Source: CAMDPA01 sp963825625 (GTDB lineage Bacteria; Pseudomonadota; Alphaproteobacteria; Rhizobiales; Hyphomicrobiaceae). From it: 64,000 nt of DNA. A model generated the notes under the pieces. It was not told where the DNA came from. It made no database searches and was given only the letters and a program-made list of their open reading frames with translations. The position numbers and the translations under genes were made by a program. This document shows positions 54,752 to 63,814 of the stretch, piece by piece (the stretch's first letter is position 1; every line of letters begins with the position of its first letter). Location: the NCBI GenBank assembly GCA_963825625.1, contig CAWGUF010000012.1:1-64000 (forward strand), written 5' to 3'.

Positions 54752-57134
54752 TCAGCTCGCCTGCCTGGGCTTCACCCATTCGAACATACGCGACGGCGTC
54801 ATCGGGTATTCCGGCACCCGCACGCCGTAAGGCTTCAGCGCGACCTCGACAGCCGACACCACCGCTGCGGCCGCCGGCACGCAGCCGGCCTCGCCGACGC
54901 CCTTTACGCCCAGCGGGTTCAGTGGCGATGGATATTCGGCGTGAATGACCGTCAGGTTCGGCAACTCGGTCGCCGTCGGCATCGTGTATTCGGCCAGCGT
55001 CGTCGATACCGGCTGTGCCTCATCATTGTAGACCATCAGCTCGTAGAGTGCGTTGCCGATGCCGTGCACCGCCCCGCCCACCAGTTGCCCTTTGACGATC
55101 ATCGGATTGATCAGGTTGCCGCTGTCGTTGACGACGATGTAGTTCAGGATAGTGACTGCAAACGTCTCCACGTCGACCTCAACCTCGGCGATGTGACAGC
55201 CGAAGCCGTATGTCAGGGCGCTTGGCAGAAAGTTCTCCATCGCCTCCAGCCCGGGTTGGAAGTTGCCGGGCAGCGAGTATCCGGGCACGCCCGACACAGC
55301 CTCCGCGACCTCCTTCAGCGTCACGCCCGAGCCCGGCACGCCCTTCACCTCGATGCGCCCGTCGCGCATCTCCAGGTCGCCCGCGGACGTCTCAAGCAGG
55401 AATGCCGCGATATCGAGCGCCTTCTCGCGCACCTTCACAGCGGCCATGTGTACGGCCGAGCCCGCCGTGATCGTCTGCCGGCTGGCGAACCCGCCCTGGC
55501 CGTGAGGGATCACGTTGGTATCGCCGGCGAGCACGCTGACTTCGTCGGTATCGACGCCGAGTTGTTCGGCGCAGATCTGCGCCAGCGCCGTCTTGATGCC
55601 CTGGCCCATCGGCATTGCGCCGGTATAGACCGATACCCGGCCCGACCGCCCGACCCTGACGATGCCGGACTCGAACGGCCCCCGCCCCGTGCCCTTGGAG
55701 CCGATCCCGATTCCGATGCCGATATGGCGGCCTTGCGCGCGCGCCTTGGCTTGGCGCTGCGCCAAAACCGGCATAGTCGATTGCCTCCAGTGCCATATCG
55801 AGGCAAGCCGGAAAGTCGCCGCTGTCGAGCGTCACCGGCGTGCCGGCACGCGTCTTGATCGGCGTCACGAATGGCAGCTGATCCGGCTTCACCAGGTTGC
55901 GGCGGCGAACCTCGCCTCTGTCGATGCTCAGCGTGTCGGCCACCGCATCGAGCACACGCTCCATCGCGAATGCGCCTTCCGGATAGCCGGCGCCGCGCAC
56001 TGGCGCGACGGCGACCTTGTTTGTCTCCACGACCTGTACGTCGATCTTGTAGGCGGGCAGCAGATATGGACCTGGCACCGCGGTGGACGCGTTGTAGGGC
56101 AGGTTGGTGCCTTGCGGCGTGAACGCGCCGTTGTCGTGGATCATGCGGCCGCGAATGCCGCGCAACCGGCCATCGGCCTCGAACGCCACTTCCAGCTCCC
56201 AATACTGGTCGCGCTCCTGGATGGCGGAGAGGAAGTGCTCGCGCCGATCCTCGATCCACGTCACCGGTCGGCCGGCGACGAGGCAGGCAGCGGCCACCGC
56301 GGCATCCTCCGCATACATGATGAATTTCGCCCCGAACCCTCCACCGACGTCCGGCGCGACGACGCGCAGCTGGTTTTCGTCGCGGCCAAGCAGCTTCATC
56401 AGCATGGCGCGAAGCTCGTGGCTCATCTGGGTCGAAGCCCAGACGGTGAGCAGATCGGCGTTAGGGTCAAGCACGGCGGCCACGCCACGGCCTTCGATCG
56501 AATGGGCGCAGCCGCGATGCTGCTTGATCGACACCGAGGCCGTGTGCGGCGCATCGCGGAATGCGCCATCGATATCGCCGTAGGACTGCCCCAGTGATTG
56601 CAGCAGGTTCGAGCGGCGCGATCTCCGCACCAGCGGAGCGCCCGGCTCCAGGGCGGCGCGGCAGTCGCACACCGCCGGCAGCGGATCGTACTCGACATCG
56701 ACCAGGGCGGCCGCGTCTTCCGCGATGTAGCGTGATGTCGCCAGCACCATGGCCACGGCTTCACCGGCAAACGAGACCTCCTCATCGGCCAGCACCAGCG
56801 GGGTCACATCGTCCGGCAGTTGCTTGTTCGGGAACTGTAAGGGGATCCGGCGCGCCGACAGCACCGGCATCAGGTCGGCAAGCGTCAGAACGCTATGCAC
56901 GCCTGCGACCTGGCAGGCCGCGCTCGTGTCGATATTGCGGATCAGCGCGTGCGCAAATGGACTGCGCACGAAGGCGGTATAGAGCGTATCCGGAAAGGCC
57001 AGGTCATCGATGAAGCGAGCGCGTCCCGACAATAATGCCTGGTCCTCGATGCGTTTGATCGGCTTGCCGACCGCCCGAGACACCGTTCCTGATTTACCGT
57101 CGCCCACTCCAGCCCCCTTGCCTCTCTGTTGCAT
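54752..57134 (-). CDS. CoxL-like molybdopterin hydroxylase subunit, second (one frameshift)
   Basis: This ~790-residue protein, start ATG 57134, reads GKPIKRIEDQALLSGRARFI, VSFAGEAVAMVLATSRYIAE, VVAPDVGGGFGAKFIMYAED, VAPVRGAGYPEGAFAMERVL at the substrate-channel motif, then past a shift near 55775 GHIGIGIGIGSKGTGRGPFE and the catalytic Glu in GVKGVGEAGCVPAAAAVV. Like the protein at 43238 it lacks the CSFR of CO dehydrogenase, so it is a form II hydroxylase. coxG lies just upstream on the same strand, separated by two palindromic elements. CoxS and CoxM are absent from the window. Confidence 0.88.
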
Positions 57135-57164
57135 ACCGATGATGTGATGGGCCAGAGTAGCACG

Positions 57165-57240
57165 CTTGGTAGCGCGCTGGACGTATGGCACCCGGGTGCG
57201 GCCGGTCTCGAAACCAAACGTCAGGTGCAAAAGCTACGCT
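57165..57240. repeat. Degenerate, inverted type A palindromic element, copy 3
   Basis: Read on the plus strand, the right half (AACCAAACGTCAGGTGC and AAAAGCTAC) is close to type A, inverted; the left half (GTAGCGCGCTGGACGTATGG) has several changes and the CTAG ends are gone. The loop reads GGGTGCGGCCGG, matching the shared core. It lies between coxG and its CoxL-like partner. Confidence 0.75.
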
Positions 57241-57255
57241 GGAATCACAGAGTTG

Positions 57256-57331
57256 CTAGTGTTCCTTATGGTTCTGACATTTGCTCGGACACTCCCGCAT
57301 CGGGTAGCAAGTGTCAGCACCTGAACACTAA
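57256..57331. repeat. Type B palindromic element, copy 2, diverged
   Basis: CTAGTGTTCC and GTTCTGACATTTGCT recur with TGTCAGCACCTGAACACTA as the opposite arm, with several mismatches compared with 49078-49150. The left end keeps CTAG; the right end reads CTAA. Bases 57328-57330 are also the stop codon of coxG on the minus strand. Confidence 0.85.
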
Positions 57332-57990
57332 CGCTTGAAATAGTAGGCGAACAGCACGATCAGCAGCGAGATCACGACGGCCCAGAACCACGCTGGCACG
57401 CCCTTGTTCTCAGCCTTCCATGCCGACCCGTCATTGCCAGGGGACTTGGTCTCGGCCCCGGCAGATGCAGCGGACGCGCTGGTGCCCGTGGTGGTGCCCG
57501 TGCCTGTGCCTGAACCTGTGCTGGCTGCTGGCGCCGCGGCAGCCGCTGCCTGATCGCCGACGATCGCCTCGAACTTGTTGAAGAACTGACCAGCGAGCAT
57601 CTTGGCTGTGGAATCGATCAGGCGCGAGCCGAGCTGGGCCAGCTTGCCCGTCACCTGGGCGTCGACATCGTACATCAGCTTGGTGCCATCCCCGTCAGGC
57701 TCCAGCTTGACCTTCGCAGCCCCGCGCGCGTTGCCGGCGACGCCACCTGAGCCTTTGCCGGAGATCGTGTAGCCATTGGGCGGGTCGAGGTCCTGCAACT
57801 CCACCTCGCCGTTGAACTTGGCCTGCACCGGCCCGATCTTGGTCACCACCGTGGCCTTGAATGCGGTATCGGAGACTTTCTCGAGGCTTTGGCAGCCCGG
57901 GATCGCCTGGCGCAGGACATCCGGATCGTTCAGCGCGCGCCACACCTCCTCGCGCGAGGCCTTGATATGATTTTCCCCACTGAGCTTCAT
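57328..57990 (-). CDS. coxG: CoxG-like SRPBCC protein with C-terminal membrane anchor
   Basis: The 220-residue protein has the SRPBCC (Bet v 1-like) lipid/polyphenol-binding fold: GENHIKASREEVWRALNDP, LRQAIPGCQSLEKVSD, KFNGEVELQDLDPPNGYTIS and MYDVDAQVTGKLAQLGSRLI. A Gly/Ala/Thr-rich linker (~150-185) and a final helix (WFWAVVISLLIVLFAYYFKR) anchor it to the membrane. CoxG recruits CO dehydrogenase-type enzymes to the membrane and may handle quinones. The CoxL-like gene is next on the same strand, so this pair probably forms a membrane-bound hydroxylase. Its TAG stop lies in a palindromic element. Confidence 0.9.
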   Translation of the reverse strand: MKLSGENHIKASREEVWRALNDPDVLRQAIPGCQSLEKVSDTAFKATVVTKIGPVQAKFNGEVELQDLDPPNGYTISGKGSGGVAGNARGAAKVKLEPDGDGTKLMYDVDAQVTGKLAQLGSRLIDSTAKMLAGQFFNKFEAIVGDQAAAAAAPAASTGSGTGTGTTTGTSASAASAGAETKSPGNDGSAWKAENKGVPAWFWAVVISLLIVLFAYYFKR

Positions 57991-58274
57991 CGCAGGCGAA
58001 CTCCTTCAGTCGGATCAGCGCTCGAGTGCCGCGCTGGTGGAGCGGACACCGAAAAACGTGCATAGGGTGAGAAGGATGGGCCGGGTTGGCCGGTTCTCCT
58101 TGCCCCCTTGCCATGGATTGCGGCGTCTGTCACGAGGGCGAATGGTCCCCGGTGTATCTGCCCTGGCGAATCGGTTCGCAAGGTTAGCCGGTTGCCAACG
58201 CGGCCTGCCCCGAAGCATACCGATTGGGCGAGGTCCACCGCCGTGTAGGTATCGCCGAACGCAATGGAGCCCTG

Positions 58275-58694
58275 ATGACCGCCGCCGCCTCCGAGGCCCT
58301 GATCCGCCGCTACTATGAAGCATTCAACCGCGGCGACATCGAAGCCATGCTGGCCTGCGTCGCTGACGATGTGGTGCATGACGTCAACCAGGGCGAACGC
58401 CGCCAGGGCAAGGACCGCTTCCATGCCTTCTGTGCCCGCATGGCGCACCACTATCGCGAGCAGTTGGACGGAGTTGCGGTCATGGTATCGGCGGACGGCA
58501 GCCGCGCCGCCGCCGAGTTCAATGTCATTGGCTCATACCTGCAGACCGAGCCCGGCCTGCCGGACGCGAAAGGCCAGCGCTACGCCCTGCCGGCCGGGGC
58601 CTTTTTCGTCGTCAGCGACGGCCTCATTGCCCGTATAACGACCTACTACAACCTGACCGACTGGATCATGCAGGTCAGCGCTGTCGACGCCTGA
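58275..58694 (+). CDS. SnoaL-like/NTF2-fold protein
   Basis: The 139-residue protein reads ALIRRYYEAFNRGDIEAMLA, CVADDVVHDVNQGERRQGKD and SDGLIARITTYYNLTDWIMQ, the conical NTF2-like fold used by polyketide cyclases, steroid isomerases and unknown small enzymes. The start at 58275 removes a non-conserved extension. It lies 17 bases before a GNAT gene, so they may be co-transcribed. Its ligand is unknown. Confidence 0.8.
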   Translation: MTAAASEALIRRYYEAFNRGDIEAMLACVADDVVHDVNQGERRQGKDRFHAFCARMAHHYREQLDGVAVMVSADGSRAAAEFNVIGSYLQTEPGLPDAKGQRYALPAGAFFVVSDGLIARITTYYNLTDWIMQVSAVDA

Positions 58695-58711
58695 CGGGGG
58701 AACGCCAGAGC

Positions 58712-59332
58712 ATGACGCCGCGTGTCGCCGGCTCCGTCCGTATAGAAGCGCTCACCGGCGCGCGGCTGGCCGCCGTCATTCCCGAAGTCGCCCGGCTGCG
58801 CATCGCCGTGTTTCGCGAGTGGCCGTATCTCTACGCTGGCACGCTAGACTACGAGCGCGACTATCTCGCAGACTTCAGCCGCGCTGAGGATGCCCTCATC
58901 GTTGCCGCCTATGACGGCAGCGAGGTGATCGGCGCGGCGACCGCCGCCCCGCTGTCCGGCCACAGTGCGGAGTTCACACCGATCTTGGCAGCCGGCGGGT
59001 ATGATCCGGACCGCGTCTTCTACTTTGGCGAGTCAGTTCTGCTGCCCGCCTATCGCGGGCGCGGCATCGGCCATGCCTTCTTCGACCACCGTGAGGCGCA
59101 CGCCCGTACCTGCGTGGCCCCGGCGGGCCGGTATGCCTTTGCCGCGTTCTGCGCCGTCATCCGCGATGCCAACGACCGCCGCGCCCCAGCTGGTTATCAT
59201 CCCCTGGACGAATTCTGGAGGAAACGCGGCTTCGCCCCCGTGCCCGGCATGGTTGGCAGCTACGACTGGCAGGAGATCGACGCATCCACCGAGACGGCAC
59301 ACCCGATGCAGTTCTGGGTGAAGCAGGTGTAA
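58712..59332 (+). CDS. GNAT-family N-acetyltransferase
   Basis: The 206-residue protein has an acetyl-CoA site: VFYFGESVLLPAYRGRGIGH (with the R-x-x-G-x-G/A loop) and AFFDHREAHART. It opens RIEALTGARLAAVIPEVARL and ends with HPMQFWVKQV. Many relatives acetylate small amines or protein N-termini. It follows the SnoaL-like gene closely, and the acceptor cannot be inferred. Confidence 0.85.
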   Translation: MTPRVAGSVRIEALTGARLAAVIPEVARLRIAVFREWPYLYAGTLDYERDYLADFSRAEDALIVAAYDGSEVIGAATAAPLSGHSAEFTPILAAGGYDPDRVFYFGESVLLPAYRGRGIGHAFFDHREAHARTCVAPAGRYAFAAFCAVIRDANDRRAPAGYHPLDEFWRKRGFAPVPGMVGSYDWQEIDASTETAHPMQFWVKQV

Positions 59333-59719
59333 GGCGGAGCTTGCCTGCCCTGTGTGCGCGCCAGCCGCACTTCGGGGAAGGCTTGCGATTGCCGACAGCG
59401 CCGGCCGCATCGGCTTTGCGCAGCCAAACAATCCGTTCTCAGACAGACATGACTGGCACGGGCGAGCAAAAGCACGCATCATGCTGGTGCGCAACACCTG
59501 CGTTGCGTCACGTGCAACCGATCGGCTTAGCGTGTGATGTGCGCCAACATTTCCCTCGTGACGGGCTGTGCGGCGGAAGTGTCCGCTGGAGCGCCGATAA
59601 GCTTTCGTTGACCCAGCAGCGAAAGGATTTGTCTACCACTGATAGGGCCGGCGCTTGCACTCCTTCGAATTCTCGGAAAAATGTCCAGAAATCATACTAA
59701 TCGTAGAAAGGTTTCCGTC
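59333..59719. other. Gene-free region before the MarR gene
   Basis: About 390 bases hold only shadow frames. The 3' part (AAAATGTCCAGAAATCATAC, 59679-59698) is AT-richer and probably contains the marR promoter. Confidence 0.4.
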
Positions 59720-60148
59720 ATGGCCAAGCAACTGACTGCCACCGCCCCGTCGTTATCGCTCGCCGTCCACCACCTTCAGCAGGCCCTCGACGCTGCCATG
59801 GTCGAGGCGCTGGGAGCGGATCGCCGACTGACGCCACGGCAGGTTGTAGTGCTGCAGGCCATCGATCGGGCCAAGGGCGGCTCCCAGACCGCGCTCGTCG
59901 ACATGACTGGCATCGACCGGTCGACAATGGCCGACATCGTCCGACGGCTGCAGAAAAACAAACTGATCGCCCGTAAACGCACCAAGCTGGATGCGCGGGC
60001 GTACGCTGTGACGCTGACGGACGAAGGCCAGGCGGTGGTGAGCCGGGCGAGCAAGGCTGTGGCCGCGATTGAGGCGAAGGCCGTGAAGGTCGCGGGTCGC
60101 GGCGCCGTTGATGCTCTGGTCCGCCTGGAACAGGCGCTGAGAAAGTAG
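59720..60148 (+). CDS. MarR-family transcriptional regulator
   Basis: The 142-residue winged-helix protein has RLTPRQVVVLQAIDRAKGG, QTALVDMTGIDRSTMADIV with RRLQKNKLIARKRTKLDARA (recognition helix and wing) and YAVTLTDEGQAVVSRA. The start at 59720 follows GAAAGG. The C-terminal helix forms the dimer. No obvious target lies on the same strand; it may act on itself or on distant drug or aromatic genes. Confidence 0.88.
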   Translation: MAKQLTATAPSLSLAVHHLQQALDAAMVEALGADRRLTPRQVVVLQAIDRAKGGSQTALVDMTGIDRSTMADIVRRLQKNKLIARKRTKLDARAYAVTLTDEGQAVVSRASKAVAAIEAKAVKVAGRGAVDALVRLEQALRK

Positions 60149-60591
60149 AGCAACCGGCGCCTCACCGGCATATCGCGGACGCTTATGGCGATCCGTGTCC
60201 CACAGCCCGTTGCGCAGACTGGGGGCACAATGGCCATGGCCAAGGTTCAGTGTCGGTTGAAATCCTGGTCGATTGCGACGCGGTGCGTGCTCGGCTTGGC
60301 GGCTTCGGGTGGCGGAGCTGTCGTGCTTGGCGCTGGGCGTGATCGTAGCTTCTGACCCGGAGCGACGAACGCCGACTTTCCGGTTCTGATGATCCTGCTC
60401 TCGTGCCCGAGCGATAGCTGCGCCTTTGGGTTTCGACTACCCCCCAACATCCCATTCCCGCACACCCCGACACGCAATTGAAACTTCCGACGTAAGCATT
60501 CTTTATCGTCGGGCTGCCACGCTGTTCCGATCACCTGTTTTCCACCAAGTGATGCGCGCCAGCGCCGCTTACTGCGCATCGGGAATCCCTC
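60149..60591. other. Gene-free region between marR and a small membrane gene
   Basis: About 440 bases without a supportable frame; a 110-residue minus frame in it has shadow-like composition. No repeat or RNA gene is seen. Confidence 0.4.
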
Positions 60592-60975
60592 ATGTTAGTC
60601 CGCATGTCAGACAGTCCGCTCACCACCGTGATGCAGATCTTAATCGCGTTCGTCTTTCTTCCGCTCCTGGTCTGGGCCGCATGGTCTAAGGCATGGCTAT
60701 TCGATCCCTACACGATGAGCTTCTTCACAAAGACCTATGTCGTGCCCACTCCGGAAATGCCGGGCGAACTGCGGATCGCTGGATGGGTTATGATCGCCAT
60801 CGCCGCCCTGCCCGGCTATGCCGGCATCAAGGGCATCGTCAAGCGCATCGGGAAGTTGCGGGATAGCCTGTTGCTGCTGTGGGTTGGATGCCTCATCGCC
60901 GGCTTCGGGGGCGCCTTCTTCATCGCCGCCGATACCGCGCAGGTTCGCATTTCCCAGGAACAGCAGAAGTCATAG
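60592..60975 (+). CDS. Small membrane protein, three predicted helices
   Basis: The 127-residue frame has ATG 60592 or 60604 and three hydrophobic stretches (VMQILIAFVFLPLLVWAAW, RIAGWVMIAIAALPGYAGI, LLLLWVGCLIAGFGGAFFI). The loop between the first two is PYTMSFFTKTYVVPTPEMPG. I recognise no family. Confidence 0.6.
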   Translation: MLVRMSDSPLTTVMQILIAFVFLPLLVWAAWSKAWLFDPYTMSFFTKTYVVPTPEMPGELRIAGWVMIAIAALPGYAGIKGIVKRIGKLRDSLLLLWVGCLIAGFGGAFFIAADTAQVRISQEQQKS

Positions 60976-61559
60976 GTGTCCTTAATTGGGGACCCTTAAT
61001 TGGGGACAGCTCCAATTTTGCGCGCTGCTCGGCGAATATGGAGACCTTCCCTTGAACCGTTCGCTATTGTGGTGGTGAGCTGCAGTCTGGCAAGCGCGGA
61101 ATAGGTCAGCCTCGACGCTCGCAGTCCGTGGCACGATGGGTCCCGGTGACAAGCACCGGGATGACACCGGTGCGATGCGCAATATCAGTGCACCACGCTT
61201 GCAGCTGACCCCCACCACTCCGTCCGCTCACGGCATTGAGCAGGGGGCCAGCCGACATTGCCCGATCCGTCAGGGTTCGGCCTCCTGGCGAAGGAACCAC
61301 GCAGCCAGAGCACCAGTCTAGCCACGCGCCCCCAATCACCGGGTCCAGGGGCCAGCCCCTGGCGCGGGAGCGCGAGGGCCGCGCAGGCCCTCGCATCGCT
61401 GAGCGATCCACCACGTCGATAAGCGCAGCCGTAAATCGCTGCGATACGATGCCAGCCAATCCAGCCACTCCGCGCCATTCCGCCTTGTTCGCGCAAGGTG
61501 TCGTGATAAGTTCGGGTTCTCAACCAAGAACACGTCTACACACCTGGAGGAAAACGCGC
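60976..61559. other. Gene-free region rich in hairpins before a TTT receptor
   Basis: These 584 bases hold no gene that I can support. They include a direct repeat of TTAATTGGGGAC near 60981-61007, a hairpin CCCGGTG/CACCGGG near 61142-61160, the palindrome CCAGGGGCCAGCCCCTGG near 61342-61360 and GCGAGGGCC/GGCCCTCGC near 61371-61393. A ribosome binding site, TGGAGGAAA, lies just before 61560. Confidence 0.55.
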
Positions 61560-62594
61560 ATGAAATCATTGCGTTGGGCCGTAATCGCCAATGCTGCGGC
61601 AACCCTCGCCATCGCCGGCCCGGCTGTCGCCGCCGATTTCTACAAGGGCAAGAAGATCGAGGTCGTCGTTGCAGCGCCTCCGGGCGGCGGCTTCGATGCC
61701 TACGCGCGCACGATCACCCGCTACATGGGCAAGCACATTCCCGGCACTGCCGGTGTTCGTGATCAAGAACATGGGCGGAGCCGGCGGCAAGAACGCCACC
61801 ACCTACATGGCGACAACGTCGCCGCCCGGACGGCACCGTCATCCTCGCCACCCAGCCCGGCTCGCTCGTCGAGCAGATCCTCGGCAAGACCGCACGAAGG
61901 TCGCTCTACGACCCGCTGAGCTTCCAGTACATCGGCAGCGCCGAGGCCTTCACCTCGCTTTGCCTCGTCCGCACCGACAGCAAGGTCAAGTCCTACAAGG
62001 AGCTGACGAGAAGGAGGCCGTGTTCGGCGGCGACCAGATCGGGTCGACCACCTACGATCATTCACTGATGTTCAGGAACCTGTCCAACGCCAAGATCAAG
62101 CTGATCACCGGCTACAAGGGCACCGTCCCCGCTCGTGCTCGCCGTCAAGCGCAAGGAGATCGACGGCTTCTGCGGCTACGCCTGGTCATCGCTGTTCGCA
62201 CGCGGCGCCGACCTCGATCGAGAACAAGGTCGTCAAGATCATCAATCAGCTCACGCTGAAGCCGCACCCCGGAGCCACCAAGGCCGGCGTGCCGATGGCG
62301 CTCGACTTCGTCAAGGACCCCGACAACCGCAAGGCGATGGAGCTGATCGCGACGGTGCAGGAGTTCGGCCGGCCCTACGTCGTGCACGGCAACGTGCCGA
62401 AGGATCGCGTCGCCGCCCTGCGCAAGGCCTTCGAGGCGACGATGAAGGACAAGGACTACGTCGCCGCCATCACCAAGGCCAAGCTCGACGTCTCCCCGCG
62501 CACCGGCGACGAGGTCGCCGCGCTGCTGCGCAAGGTGATCAAGGCGCCGAAGGCCGTGCAGGACAAGGCCCGCTGGGCGATCAGCACCGAGTAG
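61560..62594 (+). CDS. TTT (Bug) family receptor (several frameshifts)
   Basis: The ATG at 61560 follows TGGAGGAAAACGCGC. Pieces in changing frames give the usual receptor: signal MKSLRWAVIANAAATLAIAG, ADFYKGKKIEVVVAAPPGGG, FDAYARTITRYMGKHIPG, NMGGAGGKNATTYMA, EAVFGGDQIGSTTYDHSLMF, KLITGYKGTVP and the intact C-terminus from PMALDFVKDPDNRKAMELIA to ARWAISTE. Frames change near 61752, 61830, 61890, 62008 (a missing G), 62130 and 62219. Corrected, it is about 345 residues. No membrane subunits are adjacent. The ligand is unknown. Confidence 0.84.
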
Positions 62595-62762
62595 TGGACC
62601 CGTTCATTGCGGCCCCGGCGGTAGTGCTCTCTGAGGGCAGCTGCCGGGCGCCGGAAAAGACGACTGACGTCTGCTTTCGGGGCTCCGGTTAAGTCCCTGG
62701 CAACCATGCCGCGCTTAGTGTCGCCCGCATTATCCGTCCTTGTTCGGGTTTCAGAGGGTGGC

Positions 62763-63707
62763 ATGTCTGTATCTGTGCGGCTGCGTTTTGTGCTGCTGCT
62801 GATTGGTATGGTGTTTGGGGTGCTGGTGCCTGGATCGGCCCAGGCAGGCGATGAGCTGCGGCCTCAGAACTATCGCATTCAGGTCCATCCGCGCGGCATG
62901 CCGCCGCTACAACTCTACGCCGAGGAAATGGGCCGTGGCCCAACCGTCCTGCTGCTGCACGGGCTGGGCGGCTCCAGCTATACGTGGCGCATGGTTGCGC
63001 CCGCTCTGGCCCGGCGCAATCGCGTGATCGCCATCGATCTGCGGGGCTTTGGCCGCTCCGACAAGCCATTCGATCAGGCCTATTCTCCGCATCATCATGC
63101 CGCCGTGGTCCGCGCCTTCATGAATGCGCGCAGATTGTCCGGCGTGACGCTGGTCGGTCATTCCTTCGGCGGACTTGTGGCCCTGATGCTGGCATCCGAT
63201 CGCGGCCTGCCAGGGCGCAAAATCTCACGCCTGGTGATCATCGACGCACCGGCTTATCCGCAGCCGCTGTCCCCCGCGGTGCGTTTCCTTCGCATGCCGG
63301 TACTGCCTTATCTGACCCTGAGCGTTGTCCCGCCCGAGCTGCCGACGACCTTGGCCTTCATGATGGAGAAGGTCGGCTTCGACAGGCTCACGACCAAGGA
63401 TATCCAGATCTATGCCGATCCGCTGCTGGCGCCGGGTGGGCCGCATGGCCTCATCGCCACCGCCCGCAACATCGTGCCGCGCAATATCCAGGCATTGGTC
63501 GCGGGCTACCGGCGCATCGCCAAGCCGACCCTCGTGATCTGGTGCCGCGACGATCAGGTGGTGCCGCTCTCGAGCGGGACCAGGCTGGCACGCGAGATCC
63601 CCAAGGCGCGTCTGGCAGTGCTCGATGGCTGCGATCACGTCCCGCCGGAGCAGGCGCCGCGCGCGGTCGTCTCGCATCTGTCGCGGTTCTTGGCGCATCG
63701 CCGATAG
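62763..63707 (+). CDS. Secreted or periplasmic alpha/beta hydrolase
   Basis: The 314-residue protein has a signal peptide (VRLRFVLLLIGMVFGVLVPG, then SAQA) and the alpha/beta hydrolase motifs: HGLGGSSYTWRM (oxyanion), IAIDLRGFGRSDKP, nucleophile GHSFGGLVALML, acid WCRDDQVVP and His DGCDHVPPE. It is close to the haloalkane dehalogenase/proline iminopeptidase branch, but the nucleophile is Ser, so it is an esterase-type enzyme. The start at 62763 follows GAGGGTGGC. The substrate is unknown. Confidence 0.85.
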   Translation: MSVSVRLRFVLLLIGMVFGVLVPGSAQAGDELRPQNYRIQVHPRGMPPLQLYAEEMGRGPTVLLLHGLGGSSYTWRMVAPALARRNRVIAIDLRGFGRSDKPFDQAYSPHHHAAVVRAFMNARRLSGVTLVGHSFGGLVALMLASDRGLPGRKISRLVIIDAPAYPQPLSPAVRFLRMPVLPYLTLSVVPPELPTTLAFMMEKVGFDRLTTKDIQIYADPLLAPGGPHGLIATARNIVPRNIQALVAGYRRIAKPTLVIWCRDDQVVPLSSGTRLAREIPKARLAVLDGCDHVPPEQAPRAVVSHLSRFLAHRR

Positions 63708-63755
63708 AGCCGGACTGGATGGCATCGACGGCTGCAGGGCAGCACCGCCGGATAT

Positions 63756-63792
63756 CAGGCACCTGCCGTCCAGTCCCCGCGGCAGGTGTCTG
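63756..63792. terminator. Hairpin between convergent genes
   Basis: CAGGCACCTGCCG pairs with CGGCAGGTGTCTG (13 bp with one G-T pair) around an 11-base loop. It lies between the hydrolase stop and the convergent edge gene and could stop transcription both ways. Confidence 0.55.
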
Positions 63793-63814
63793 ACCGGTAT
63801 GAAGCGCGGTGCTG

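Noticed and set aside
57135..57230. N-terminal extension of the second CoxL-like protein
   Set aside because: It runs into the degenerate palindromic element; family alignment begins near GKPIKRIEDQ, so ATG 57134 is preferred.
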